A stretch of 64,000 nt of DNA from Chloroflexota bacterium (GTDB lineage: Bacteria > Chloroflexota > Dormibacteria > Dormibacterales > Dormibacteraceae), in the NCBI GenBank assembly GCA_005880915.1, contig VBIW01000035.1:353728-417727 (forward strand). The letters run 5' to 3'. Position 1 is the first letter of the stretch. Every line of letters begins with the position of its first letter. The position numbers and the translations under genes are program-made. This document shows positions 33,881 through 42,799 of the stretch, piece by piece. The notes beneath the pieces were generated by a model. That model worked only from the letters and a program-made list of their open reading frames with translations, was not told the DNA's origin and did no database searches.

Positions 33881-35068
33881 GTGACGAGAAAGAACAGAGT
33901 CGCGATTCTCACCCGCGAGTACCCGCCCGAGGTTTACGGGGGCGCGGGCACACACGTCGAGTACCTCGCGCGAGAGCTTCGCCACCTGGCGGAGGTCACG
34001 GTTCACTGCTGGGGAGCTCCGCGGACTGAGCCCGGCGTGACGAGCCATGAGGCGTGGCCCGTGCTGTCGGAACCAAAACCGGAGTCGGCCGCCCTGCAGG
34101 CGATGTCGATCAACCTGGCGATGGCCGCAGGGGTCAAGGGCGTCGACCTGATCCACAGCCACACGTGGTACGCCAACCTCGGCGGTCACCTGGCCAAGCT
34201 CACGTGGTCCGTCCCCCACGTGATGACGATTCACAGCCTCGAACCGCTCAGGCCATGGAAGGCTGAGCAGCTCGGTGGCGGCTACGCCCTTTCGATGTTC
34301 TGCGAGCGGACGGCCATCGAGGCAGCCGACGCAGTGATCGCCGTCTCACGTGGCGTGCGCAAGGACGTCATCGAATGCTATCCGGCGGTCGACCCCCACC
34401 GCATTCATGTGATCCACAACGGAATCGACTCCGAAATCTACAGGCCGCAACCCTCGACCGAAACGCTGGTCCGGTTCGGCATCGACCCGAGCGCGCCCTA
34501 CGCGTTTTTCAACGGCCGGATCACGAAGCAGAAAGGGCTGCCCCTGCTCCTGGCGGCGGCCCTCGAGCTCGATCCGAGGCACCAGCTCGTGCTCGTGGCC
34601 AGCAACCCTGACACGCCTGAGATTGCTGAAGAGGTGTCGGAGCTTGCGGTTCAGGTTCGTGCCAAGCGCGGCAACCTTGTCTGGATCGACCATTTCATCT
34701 CGCGCGAGGATCTGATCCACCTCCACTCCAACGCCACTGTCTTCGTCTGCCCATCGATCTATGAGCCGTTCGGCCTTGTGATCCTCGAGGCGATGGCGTG
34801 CGAGACGGCCGTGGTCGCCTCTCGCGTGGGCGGGATTCCGGAGATCGTGGTCGAGGGGGAAACCGGCTTCTTGGTGGACTACGCGCCGGGCGCCCCGGAG
34901 GCGTTCAGCACCGCGCTGGCCGCCAGGATCGGTCAGCTCCTTGGCGACAGCGCGCTCGCCGCCAGGATGGGAGGTGCCGGCCGGCGGCGAGTCATCGAGC
35001 AATTCGCGTGGCAGGCAATCGCCTCACGCACGGTCGAGCTCTACGACTCGCTTCTTTCCCGCCCCTGA
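33881..35068 (+). CDS. GT4 glycosyltransferase, glycogen synthase/maltose-1-phosphate synthase type
   Basis: About 395 residues, with the sequence style of actinobacterial GlgA/GlgM: RVAILTREYPPEVYGGAGTH at the N-terminus, IHSHTWYANLGG, IHNGID, FNGRITKQKG, and the nucleotide-binding EPFGLVILEAMAC segment. The mycobacterial homologue makes maltose-1-phosphate from ADP-glucose for alpha-glucan synthesis; here the product is inferred. Start choices are GTG 33881 (preferred), ATG 33842 or the track start 33797; none has a strong ribosome-binding site. The 3' end overlaps the convergent YciI gene by 28 bases. Confidence 0.85.
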   Translation: MTRKNRVAILTREYPPEVYGGAGTHVEYLARELRHLAEVTVHCWGAPRTEPGVTSHEAWPVLSEPKPESAALQAMSINLAMAAGVKGVDLIHSHTWYANLGGHLAKLTWSVPHVMTIHSLEPLRPWKAEQLGGGYALSMFCERTAIEAADAVIAVSRGVRKDVIECYPAVDPHRIHVIHNGIDSEIYRPQPSTETLVRFGIDPSAPYAFFNGRITKQKGLPLLLAAALELDPRHQLVLVASNPDTPEIAEEVSELAVQVRAKRGNLVWIDHFISREDLIHLHSNATVFVCPSIYEPFGLVILEAMACETAVVASRVGGIPEIVVEGETGFLVDYAPGAPEAFSTALAARIGQLLGDSALAARMGGAGRRRVIEQFAWQAIASRTVELYDSLLSRP

Positions 35069-35358
35069 CTGAGTGTGTCGATCACGACCTCCCAGCGTTC
35101 GACGCGGACCGGGCGGAGCATCCCGTTGGCGGCCCAGGGATCCTCTCCCATGCGGTGCCGGATGTCCTCCTCTGAGTCGGCCTCGACTATCCATAGCGTT
35201 TCGCGGTCGCCCTCGAGTGGACCGGCCATCAGGAGGAATCCCTCGTCGGCGATGCCATCCATGTAGCTCGCGTGCTCTTCCCAACCATCTTGCCGGCGCA
35301 TGTCGCGCGACCAATCCCACGGGCCGCCACGCTCGACGCGGACCACATAACGCGCCAC
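35041..35358 (-). CDS. YciI-like protein
   Basis: A 105-residue ferredoxin-like alpha+beta protein of the YCII family. RDMRRQDGWEEHASYMDGIADEG, LLMAGPLEG and LWIVEADSEEDIRHRMGEDPW are the usual blocks, with a histidine and aspartate in the proposed active pocket. Biochemical role is unclear in the family. It begins one base after the adenine deaminase gene and is probably co-transcribed with it. Confidence 0.85.
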   Translation of the reverse strand: MARYVVRVERGGPWDWSRDMRRQDGWEEHASYMDGIADEGFLLMAGPLEGDRETLWIVEADSEEDIRHRMGEDPWAANGMLRPVRVERWEVVIDTLSQGRERSES

Positions 35359-35359
35359 G

Positions 35360-37045
35360 TCAGTCGACGCGGAGCGGCACGAGCTCGAATCGGTTGACGT
35401 CGACGAGCCCGCGGTCGGTGATCTTCAGGTCCGGAATCACCGAGAGGGCCAGGAAGCTGAGGCACATGAACGGAGCCTCCCACGTCACGCCGTTGTGGCG
35501 CAGCACCTTTTCCATCCCGGCGAGCTCCTCGTGGACCGCCGCCAGAGGAGCGTCGCTCATGAGGCCGGCCACCGGCAGGGCCACCTCGCCTCTTACCTCG
35601 CCACCCTCGACCACTACGACGCCGCCTCCGATCTGAGCCAGGCGCCGGACGCAGGCCAGCATGTCTGCGTCGTCGACGCCCATCACCACGACGTTGTGAG
35701 CGTCATGGGCGACAGTCGAGGCGAAGGCGCCCTTCTTCAGTCCAACGTTGGTGACGAAACCGACCCCGATCCTGCCTGTCGCGTGGTGGCGCTCGACGAC
35801 TGCGATCTTGACGAGGTCTCGGGACGAGTCGGCGACGAGCAGCCCGTCGTTCGCCGCCGGCTCCATGACCTCGTTGCCGGTCACGAGCTGGCCGGGGATC
35901 ACTCGCATGACGCGGATGTGGCGCGCGGGACCGCGCACTGCAAAGCAGCCGTCGGCCAGTGGGCCGACGTTCACTGTCTGGCGGACCCATTCCGGGATCT
36001 CGATCGACCGGTGCACTGGCTCCGCGCCGCGCTTCAAAACCATCTTCGGCCTGAATGTGCGCAGGTCGTCCAGCACCACGATGTCGGCCTGGAAGCCGGG
36101 CGCGATCGCACCAAGGTGGGCGAGGCCGTGGTACTCAGCCGGGTGCAGCGTTGCCATCACTAGCGCGTCCTCGGCGCTGACGCCGTGCTCGACGGCCACC
36201 CGGAGCATCTGGTCGATGTGGCCTTCCTCGACGAGGAACACCGGCTCGCGATCGTCTGTGCAGAACATGCAGCGCTCGGGTCCGCGCTCGAGCACTAGCG
36301 GCAGCAGGTCGACCAGGTTGCGAGCTGCCGAGCCCTCACGCAGCATGATCCACATCCCGAGCCGCCGTTTCTCGAGCGCCTCCTCGTAGGTCGAGCACTC
36401 GTGGTCCGATCCGATCCCCGCCGCGATGTAAGCGTTCAACGCGCGTCCGCGCACGCCAGGCGCATGGCCGTCGACGTGCGATGTGAGCGTGGTTGTCAGC
36501 TTGCCGAGCTCTGACGGCAGGCCGGCGATCACACCGGGGAAGTTCATCATCTCGGCGACCCCGATGGTGCGGTGGCGGCGCAGCAGGCCGGCCAGGTCGC
36601 CGGGGCTGAACGGCCGGCGCGGCGACTCCAGAGGCGAGGCGGGTACGGTCGAAGGCGCCATCACGAAAACGTCAAGCGGCACCTCCTCGCACGCGTCGAG
36701 CAGCCAGTGCACGCCGTCGGTCCCAAGCACGTTCGCGATCTCGTGCGGATCGGCCACCACGGCGGTGGTGCCATGCGGCAGAACAGCACGCGAGAACTGA
36801 TCGATCATCAGCTTGGAAGACTCGATGTGCACGTGCGCGTCGATGAATCCCGGCACAAGGTATGAACCGCTTACGTTGAGCTGCTCGCGTCCTTTGTACG
36901 TACCGAGGCCGGCCACGAACCCCTCGACGATCGCGACGTCTGTCTCGAGCCATTCTTTCGTGAAAACCGAGAACACCTTTCCGCCGGTGAGCACCAGGTC
37001 AGCGGGCTCATCGCCTCGAGCGACCGCCAGCCGGCGGGAGCTCAC
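35360..37045 (-). CDS. ade: Adenine deaminase
   Basis: Converts adenine to hypoxanthine in purine salvage. An amidohydrolase of 561 residues with GFIDAHVHIESS (metal ligands), VADPHEIANVLG, SDHECSTYEEALEK, CTDDREP and the C-terminal Ade domain (HDAHNVVVMGVDDADM). Length matches the family. Translationally coupled by an ATGA overlap to the upstream class III aminotransferase and followed by the YciI gene. Confidence 0.94.
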   Translation of the reverse strand: MSSRRLAVARGDEPADLVLTGGKVFSVFTKEWLETDVAIVEGFVAGLGTYKGREQLNVSGSYLVPGFIDAHVHIESSKLMIDQFSRAVLPHGTTAVVADPHEIANVLGTDGVHWLLDACEEVPLDVFVMAPSTVPASPLESPRRPFSPGDLAGLLRRHRTIGVAEMMNFPGVIAGLPSELGKLTTTLTSHVDGHAPGVRGRALNAYIAAGIGSDHECSTYEEALEKRRLGMWIMLREGSAARNLVDLLPLVLERGPERCMFCTDDREPVFLVEEGHIDQMLRVAVEHGVSAEDALVMATLHPAEYHGLAHLGAIAPGFQADIVVLDDLRTFRPKMVLKRGAEPVHRSIEIPEWVRQTVNVGPLADGCFAVRGPARHIRVMRVIPGQLVTGNEVMEPAANDGLLVADSSRDLVKIAVVERHHATGRIGVGFVTNVGLKKGAFASTVAHDAHNVVVMGVDDADMLACVRRLAQIGGGVVVVEGGEVRGEVALPVAGLMSDAPLAAVHEELAGMEKVLRHNGVTWEAPFMCLSFLALSVIPDLKITDRGLVDVNRFELVPLRVD

Positions 37046-38379
37046 TGCTCCCAGCGCGGTCGCTGGCCGGCAACCACTGTCTCCACTGCATCGATGAATT
37101 CCTGTATGTCCTGCTCGTCCATCGCCGTGGACAGCGCCCCCATCCCGCGCGGCGCCATCAGCACACCGTGGTTGACCAGGCCGAGGAACAGCTCGCGCGT
37201 CTTGTCCTTGTTCGCGGTCGCCACGCCGCGATAGTCGACGACCGGCCGGTCCGTGAAGTGGAGAGCGAACATCGAGCCCGCCGAGTTGATCTGCACCGGC
37301 ACCTGGTGCGAGGCGAACACCTCGCGCAGCAGCTCGGCGACACGCGCGCCTTTGCGATTCAGATCCTCGTAAACGTCCGGCGTGAGCTCGGTCATCGTGG
37401 CAAGCCCTGCCGCCATCCCAAGTGGGTTGCCGTTGTAGGTGCCGCCTTGCGCCAGGTTCCCTTCGCGCCGAGGATCGAGCAGGCCCATCACGTCTGCCCG
37501 GCCGCCGAACGCCGCAACTGGAAGTCCACCCCCGATGATCTTGCCCATCGTCGTGAGATCCGGCGTCACGCCGTACATCTGCTGAGCGCCGCCCGGGCCC
37601 AATCGCAGTGAGATCACCTCGTCGAAGATGAGAAGGATGCCGAGCTCTTGAGTTGTGCTCCTCAGGCGCTCGAGGAACTCAACGGTTGCCGCGATCACGC
37701 CGCCCGCTCCGATCACCGGCTCCAGGATCACCGCGGCCAGCTCGCCGGCTTCGCGGCGAATGATCGCCTCGGCGGCGTTGGGGTTGTTGAAGGGCAGCAC
37801 CACGGTTTGGTGCAGAACCCAATCGGGTGTGCCGGCCGAGTCGGGTCTGGCGATCGGAGCGTCGGGCGGTCCCGCCTCCGATAGCGCCGGGTGCGTGCTC
37901 ACCTCGGCGTAGTCGTGGGTGCCGTGGTAGCCGCCCTCTATGCGCGCGATCTTCGGCCGCCCCGTGAAGGCTCGGGCCAGCCGCATTGCGAACATCGTCG
38001 CTTCGGTGCCCGAGTTGCAGAACCTGACCGCATCGAGGCTTGGCACCCGCTCGCATAAGAGCGTCGCAAGCTGAACCTCGATTGCGTTCGCGGCGGCGAA
38101 ACCAGTGCCGCGCGCGGCCTGCTTCTGAATTGCCTCGACAACCTTCGGATGCGCGTGGCCGAGGATCATCGCTGTGTAGTTGCCGAGCATGTCGATGCGC
38201 TCGGTGCCGTCGGCATCCCAGACCCGGCAGCCTCGGCCGCGCTCGATGTAGAGGGGGTAGGGGTCGAAATAGGTGGTCGTTCGCGTGGTGCCGCCCGGCA
38301 TGACCGTGACCGCCTTCTCGTGCAGCACACGAGAGTGGGGAGTGGTTTCGCGGTATAAGGCCTCCGCGTCGTTTGCCAC
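37042..38379 (-). CDS. Class III aminotransferase, glutamate-1-semialdehyde aminomutase-like
   Basis: PLP enzyme of about 445 residues from GTG 38379 (the track extends to 38490 without homology). Motifs: CNSGTEATMFAMRLARAFTG, IEGGYHGTHDY, LLIFDEVISLRLGPGG, and MGKIIGGGLPVAAFGG with the Schiff-base lysine. The pattern is that of HemL, but coupling to adenine deaminase rather than haem genes, and several substitutions around the active site, suggest a HemL-like aminotransferase or aminomutase with another substrate. Both readings remain open. Confidence 0.82.
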   Translation of the reverse strand: MANDAEALYRETTPHSRVLHEKAVTVMPGGTTRTTTYFDPYPLYIERGRGCRVWDADGTERIDMLGNYTAMILGHAHPKVVEAIQKQAARGTGFAAANAIEVQLATLLCERVPSLDAVRFCNSGTEATMFAMRLARAFTGRPKIARIEGGYHGTHDYAEVSTHPALSEAGPPDAPIARPDSAGTPDWVLHQTVVLPFNNPNAAEAIIRREAGELAAVILEPVIGAGGVIAATVEFLERLRSTTQELGILLIFDEVISLRLGPGGAQQMYGVTPDLTTMGKIIGGGLPVAAFGGRADVMGLLDPRREGNLAQGGTYNGNPLGMAAGLATMTELTPDVYEDLNRKGARVAELLREVFASHQVPVQINSAGSMFALHFTDRPVVDYRGVATANKDKTRELFLGLVNHGVLMAPRGMGALSTAMDEQDIQEFIDAVETVVAGQRPRWEQ

Positions 38380-38489
38380 TGCGGTGAGGCTACCACCAGC
38401 CTGCGGCACAGATCGCCAGGCGCGCGTACGATACAGGCTCGCGACGGCGTCCCTGGAGTGGGTGGAGTACAGAGCGGGAAGGAGTCCCA

Positions 38490-39344
38490 ATGAGTGCTGT
38501 TGCGTCGCCGATCACCGAGCACGAATCCGAACAGATCGAGCGCGCCAACGCGTCGGGGCGAATCCCTGTCGTCTTCATCCACGGCCTCTGGCTGCTGCCG
38601 AGCAGCTGGGACCGCTGGGCCGAGGTGTTCGAGGAAGCCGGCTACTCGGCCGTAAAGCCAGGCTGGCCCGACGATCCGGAAACCGTGGCCGATGCCAAGG
38701 CGCATCCGGAGGTGTTCGCGGGTAAGACCGTGGGACAGGTCGCCGACCACTTTGCCGGAGTCATCGGAAAGCTGAACAAGAAGCCGGCCGTGATCGGTCA
38801 CTCGTTTGGCGGGTTGCTTACCCAGATCGTCGCGGGGCGCGGCCTGGCATCCGCGTCGGTCGCGATCGATCCCGCGCCCTTCCGCGGCGTGCTCCCTCTG
38901 CCGATCTCGGCCCTCAAGGCCGCGTCTCCCGTGCTGCAGAACCCTGCCAACCGGGGCCGAGCCATCCCGCTCACGTACGAGCAGTTCAGGTTTGCCTTCG
39001 CCAACGCCGTGAGCGAGGACGAGGCGAAGCAGCTCTACGACACGTTTGCGGTCCCGGCATCGGGCGCTCCGCTATTCCAGGCGGCGGCCGCCAACCTCAA
39101 CCCGTGGACCGAGGCAAAGGTCAACACGATCAATCCCGAGCGAGGCCCCCTGCTCATCATCGACGGAGAAAAAGACAACACGGTCCCGTGGGCGATCGCC
39201 AACGCGTCTTACAAGCGCCAGAAGCGCAACCCCGGAGTGACCGAGATCAAGTTGATTCCTGGACGGGGCCACGCCCTAACGATCGACAGCGGTTGGCGAG
39301 AGGTCGCGGACACCGCGCTCGCCTTCGTCAAGCGTTTCGTCTGA
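38490..39344 (+). CDS. Alpha/beta hydrolase
   Basis: A 284-residue alpha/beta-hydrolase. Oxyanion region VVFIHGLWLLPSSW, nucleophile elbow GHSFGG, acid in IDGEKDNTVPW and histidine in GRGHALTID. Related proteins are lipase- or haloperoxidase-like; substrate cannot be told. GAAGGAG precedes ATG 38490. Divergent from the aminotransferase. Its stop overlaps a CTG that may start the threonine synthase gene. Confidence 0.85.
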   Translation: MSAVASPITEHESEQIERANASGRIPVVFIHGLWLLPSSWDRWAEVFEEAGYSAVKPGWPDDPETVADAKAHPEVFAGKTVGQVADHFAGVIGKLNKKPAVIGHSFGGLLTQIVAGRGLASASVAIDPAPFRGVLPLPISALKAASPVLQNPANRGRAIPLTYEQFRFAFANAVSEDEAKQLYDTFAVPASGAPLFQAAAANLNPWTEAKVNTINPERGPLLIIDGEKDNTVPWAIANASYKRQKRNPGVTEIKLIPGRGHALTIDSGWREVADTALAFVKRFV

Positions 39345-40606
39345 GGGAGGGCCGAACCGGGTCGACGCTCAGCCACCTCGAGGGTGGCCTCTCGGGGCGG
39401 AGCTACGCGGCCGAGGAATTGATGGGGCTCGACCCCGTCGATCAGCGGCCGCTGCTCGCCCGCTACGACCTGGATCGTGCAGCGCAAACCCTCAGCCACG
39501 AGTCGATCGCCGCGCGGAGGTCGGGTGGGCTCTGGCGCTGGCATGAGCTGCTCCCGGTGCGCCGCTGGGAGTCGGTCCTGTACCTGGGCGAAGGCGGCAC
39601 TCCGCTGCAGGCGGCGCCGCGCCTGGGTTCCTGGCTCGGTCTGACCGCTCTGACCGTCAAGCGTGAGAGCCTGAACCCGACCGGCTCATTCAAGGCGCGC
39701 GGGATGGCGGTCGCCGTGAGCCGGGCGGTTGAGCTTGGTGCGCGGCACCTGGTCGCGCCCTCCGCCGGAAACGCCGGCGGCGCGCTGGCTGCATATGCCG
39801 CCGCGGCGGGCGTTCGGGCCACCGTCGTCATGCCGGTCGATGCGCCACCGGCGAACCAGGTCGAGGTGCTGGCGACGGGCGCGGACCTCTTGTTGCTCGA
39901 CGGTCTGATCTCCGACTGCGGACGGCTTGCGCGCGCAATCGCGGACGACGCAGGCGCCTTCGACCTCAGCACGCTCAAGGAGCCCTACCGTGTCGAGGGC
40001 AAGAAGACCATGGGCCTCGAGCTTGCCGAGCAGCTCGACTGGAAGGTGCCGGACGCCATCATCTATCCGACCGGCGGCGGGACCGGGATCGTCGGCATGT
40101 GGAAGGCATTCGACGAGCTGGAGGCCATCGGCCTTCTCGGCGCAGAGCGTCCGCGGATGTTCTGCGTCCAGGCCGCGGGCTGCGCGCCGATCGTCCGGGC
40201 GTTTCATGAAGGCGCGCGTTTCGCCGCGCCCTGGCCGAATGCCGCGACGGCGGCGTCGGGCCTCCGCGTTCCGGGCGCCGTCGGCGACTTCCTCATCCTC
40301 GACGCCATGCGCAATTCGGGCGGTTCGGCGGTCGCGGTGGCTGAGCCGGACATTGTCCAGATGCAGGGCCGCCTGGGCTCGCTCGGGCTTGGTTACGTCA
40401 GCCTCGAGACAGCGGCGGCTACAGCAGGGCTCCGCGCGCTGCTGGAATCCGGGCTGGTGTCTCGTGACGAGTCGATCGTGGTTTTCGACACCGGCGCCGG
40501 CTTCAAGTCCGAACCCGCCCCGATTCCGACTCCGCGCGTGATTCCGAACGACGAAGACTTCTGGAGGCAGGAGGTGCTGCCCGGCTTCAGGCGGCGCGGC
40601 GCATAG
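39341..40606 (+). CDS. thrC: Threonine synthase, start codon uncertain
   Basis: PLP-dependent enzyme making threonine from O-phosphohomoserine. Recognised by NPTGSFKARGM with the PLP lysine, SAGNAGGALAAYAA, TGGGTGIVGM and the C-terminal GAGFKSE. Homology includes STLSHLEGGLSGRSY near the start, which lies before the first ATG (39422). There is no ATG, GTG or TTG between the hydrolase stop and that segment; CTG 39341 overlaps the stop as CTGA. In many relatives this N-terminal segment is a cysteine zinc ribbon, but here the cysteines are Gly/Ser. Confidence 0.87.
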   Translation: MREGRTGSTLSHLEGGLSGRSYAAEELMGLDPVDQRPLLARYDLDRAAQTLSHESIAARRSGGLWRWHELLPVRRWESVLYLGEGGTPLQAAPRLGSWLGLTALTVKRESLNPTGSFKARGMAVAVSRAVELGARHLVAPSAGNAGGALAAYAAAAGVRATVVMPVDAPPANQVEVLATGADLLLLDGLISDCGRLARAIADDAGAFDLSTLKEPYRVEGKKTMGLELAEQLDWKVPDAIIYPTGGGTGIVGMWKAFDELEAIGLLGAERPRMFCVQAAGCAPIVRAFHEGARFAAPWPNAATAASGLRVPGAVGDFLILDAMRNSGGSAVAVAEPDIVQMQGRLGSLGLGYVSLETAAATAGLRALLESGLVSRDESIVVFDTGAGFKSEPAPIPTPRVIPNDEDFWRQEVLPGFRRRGA

Positions 40607-41243
40607 CCGAAACGATCCAGAGCACACCCTTCTGATTGAGCAGCGGGCGGAGGCCATGCTGCTCCGAGGTGGCGATGATCCTCCTCGGCGGGTGCTGGAA
40701 GATGTGGAACTCGCGGCGCGCTGCGAGGAGCATCAGATTGGCAAGCCCCATGCCGATGACGGTCCACCAGGTGCGCCTCGGGTAGCTCAGGACGAGGACC
40801 TGCCGGGCGTGGTCCGCGGCTGCACCAGCCAGGCGCGGCATGTCGGGATAGCAGCAGATCACGCGGTTGAGGATGACGATGTCCGCGATGTCGACCTGGC
40901 CGGCTGCTTCGGCGAAGTCCATGACCATGCGTTCGACGCGGTCGGCCAGGCCCGCTTCATTCAAGAGCTCGCCCGCGACCTCTTCGTACGTCGGCGTCAG
41001 CTCGACGCTCGTCGCCCGCGCGGCGCCGGCTTTGAGGAGCTCGATCTGGATCGCACCGATGCCACCGCCAATTTCGAGCACAGTGCGTCCCTCGACACCT
41101 TGCGATTTGAGGAACGCGACGATCCGGGCTGACGTGGCGTCGAGCCCTTTCCGCCGGTATCGCTTTGCTTCGCCATGGGCCGCTCGCTCGCTAAAGACCC
41201 AGCGGTAACCCTTAGGGGAGCAGCAGTCGGGCATCAGATCCAT
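40587..41243 (-). CDS. SAM-dependent methyltransferase
   Basis: Class I methyltransferase of 218 residues. Motif I is VLEIGGGIGAIQIELLKAGA, followed by SVELTPTYEEVA, DFAEA and ILNRVICCYPD. The layout recalls BchM/ubiquinone-type enzymes but the substrate is unknown. A cysteine pair stands at the N-terminus (DCCSPKGY). Its start overlaps the end of corA by about ten bases, and its 3' end overlaps the convergent threonine synthase gene. Confidence 0.8.
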   Translation of the reverse strand: MDLMPDCCSPKGYRWVFSERAAHGEAKRYRRKGLDATSARIVAFLKSQGVEGRTVLEIGGGIGAIQIELLKAGAARATSVELTPTYEEVAGELLNEAGLADRVERMVMDFAEAAGQVDIADIVILNRVICCYPDMPRLAGAAADHARQVLVLSYPRRTWWTVIGMGLANLMLLAARREFHIFQHPPRRIIATSEQHGLRPLLNQKGVLWIVSAMRRAA

Positions 41244-42196
41244 CCCCTCCGTCGAAACAGCCAGAGCTGGATGCCGGTCGCGACCAGCATCGTGCCGACT
41301 CCGACGGCGAATGCGAGGTAGGGGGTCTCGAGCACCTGAGTGAGGTACATGAAGTTCATGCCGTAGAAGCCGGTGAGGAAGCTCAAAGGAAGGAAGAGGC
41401 TCGCGATCACCGTGAGTGCCTTCGTCGTCTCGTTGACCCGGTTCGAAACCGTTGAGAGGTAGACGTCCATCGCGCTGGACAGCAGGTCGCGCAGCGAGTC
41501 GGCCGTTTCGTACTGGCGGGTGATGTGGTCATAGACGTCGCGGTAGTAGAGCGTCATGTCCTGCTGCTGCAGGTGGATTCCATGGGTGATCAGGCGCTGA
41601 AACACATCTCGCTGAGGACCCAGGAAAATTCGAAGCTCGGTGACGGTGTGCTTGAGCTCGTAGATCCGGCCGAGTGACTTTGGAGACGCCTTCCGAAGGA
41701 TGTCGTCCTCGAGCTCGTCGACGAGGTCGTCGAGCTTTTCCAGCACGGGAAAGGTCGCGTCGACGAGCGCATCGATCACGAGATATGTGATGAAGGCCGG
41801 CTTGCCGTGAGTCAGCTCCGGGCTCTTGTGGACCCGCTCCTGGAGGTCTTTCAGCTGCGCCGATGGCTCGTTGTGCACCGTGATCAGGTAGTGGGGCCCG
41901 ACGAAGAGATGGTGCTCGCGCAGGACGATCTCGTCCTGGTGCCATTCGGCGACAAAGAGCACCGTGAAGTTGTAGTCCGTGTACTCGTCCACCTTCGGGC
42001 GCTGGTCCTGGTGCCTGATGTCCTCGATGGTCAGGGCATGGAACTTGAACGTTTGCTCGAGAAGGTGGAAGTCGCTCTCGTCTGGAGCTTCGATGTCGAG
42101 CCAGAATCCGGCCTCGGGGGCTGCGTTGAAGCAGCGGACGATCTCGTCCGTCGCCGTCGACTCCTGCTTGCCGCCGGTCGTGATAAGCGTTCTCAT
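41234..42196 (-). CDS. corA: CorA magnesium/cobalt transporter
   Basis: Pentameric divalent-cation channel, 320 residues. A long cytoplasmic funnel domain precedes two C-terminal membrane helices; the signature GMN is in FYGMNFMYL near residue 279, and the tail is basic (FRRRGW). ATG 42196. Co-directional with the methyltransferase gene downstream and divergent from the sigma-factor gene across 60 bases. Confidence 0.93.
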   Translation of the reverse strand: MRTLITTGGKQESTATDEIVRCFNAAPEAGFWLDIEAPDESDFHLLEQTFKFHALTIEDIRHQDQRPKVDEYTDYNFTVLFVAEWHQDEIVLREHHLFVGPHYLITVHNEPSAQLKDLQERVHKSPELTHGKPAFITYLVIDALVDATFPVLEKLDDLVDELEDDILRKASPKSLGRIYELKHTVTELRIFLGPQRDVFQRLITHGIHLQQQDMTLYYRDVYDHITRQYETADSLRDLLSSAMDVYLSTVSNRVNETTKALTVIASLFLPLSFLTGFYGMNFMYLTQVLETPYLAFAVGVGTMLVATGIQLWLFRRRGWI

Positions 42197-42256
42197 GGCT
42201 TCTTGGTGCCTGGCATCCGTAGATCATGATGCCCTTGAGAGGGACTTTCGGGTTGG

Positions 42257-42799
42257 GTGCGGGATAGTACGAAAGGAGTGATCGCAGCCTCGACGCAGGA
42301 GGCGACCCCGCGTGACACGGCCGCCTTTGTGGTGTTGGTCGAGCCGGTGCTGCCTGCCGCCTACCGGCTCGCGGTGGCGATGCTTCGCTCCGACACCGAG
42401 GCCGAGGACGTGGTTCAGGAGGCGATGTTCAAAGCATGGCGGCACTTCGGACGGTTCAAGGACGGAGCTGAGATGAAGCCCTGGCTCCTCACGATCGTTG
42501 CGAACGAGTGCCGCCGGCAGCGGCGAAGCCGGTGGTTCTGGGTGGTCAGGTCGGCGGACATTCTCGAAGGAGAGGATTCGGGCCACCCTCAGCTGGATGC
42601 CGGGCGGGCCGACCTTCGTCGCGCGCTGCACCGACTGCCTCACGACCAGCGCCTCGTCCTCGTCCTTCGTTACTACCTCGATCTCAGCTTCGATGAGGTG
42701 GCGCAGGTCCTGAAGATCTCGACGAAGGCGGCCAAGTCGCGCACATACAGGGCGCTCGAGCGGCTGCGCTTGAGCCCGGAGGTGCTTGCCGATGCGTGA
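42257..42799 (+). CDS. ECF-family RNA polymerase sigma factor
   Basis: About 170-180 residues with sigma2 (AAYRLAVAMLRSDTEAEDVVQEAMFKAWRHF, seen as DTEAEDVVQEAMFKAWR) and sigma4 (LPHDQRLVLVLRYYLDLSFDEVAQVL then ISTKAAKSRTYRALERL). The start is uncertain: GTG 42257 has no ribosome-binding site, while AAAGGAG ends right at GTG 42278. The next gene overlaps by eight bases and encodes a single-span membrane protein, the usual arrangement of an anti-sigma factor. Confidence 0.9.
   Translation: MRDSTKGVIAASTQEATPRDTAAFVVLVEPVLPAAYRLAVAMLRSDTEAEDVVQEAMFKAWRHFGRFKDGAEMKPWLLTIVANECRRQRRSRWFWVVRSADILEGEDSGHPQLDAGRADLRRALHRLPHDQRLVLVLRYYLDLSFDEVAQVLKISTKAAKSRTYRALERLRLSPEVLADA

Noticed and set aside
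39104-39340. Track start of the threonine synthase ORF inside the hydrolase gene
   Set aside because: A 240-base overlap with a well-formed hydrolase frame is not credible and this part has no threonine synthase homology.
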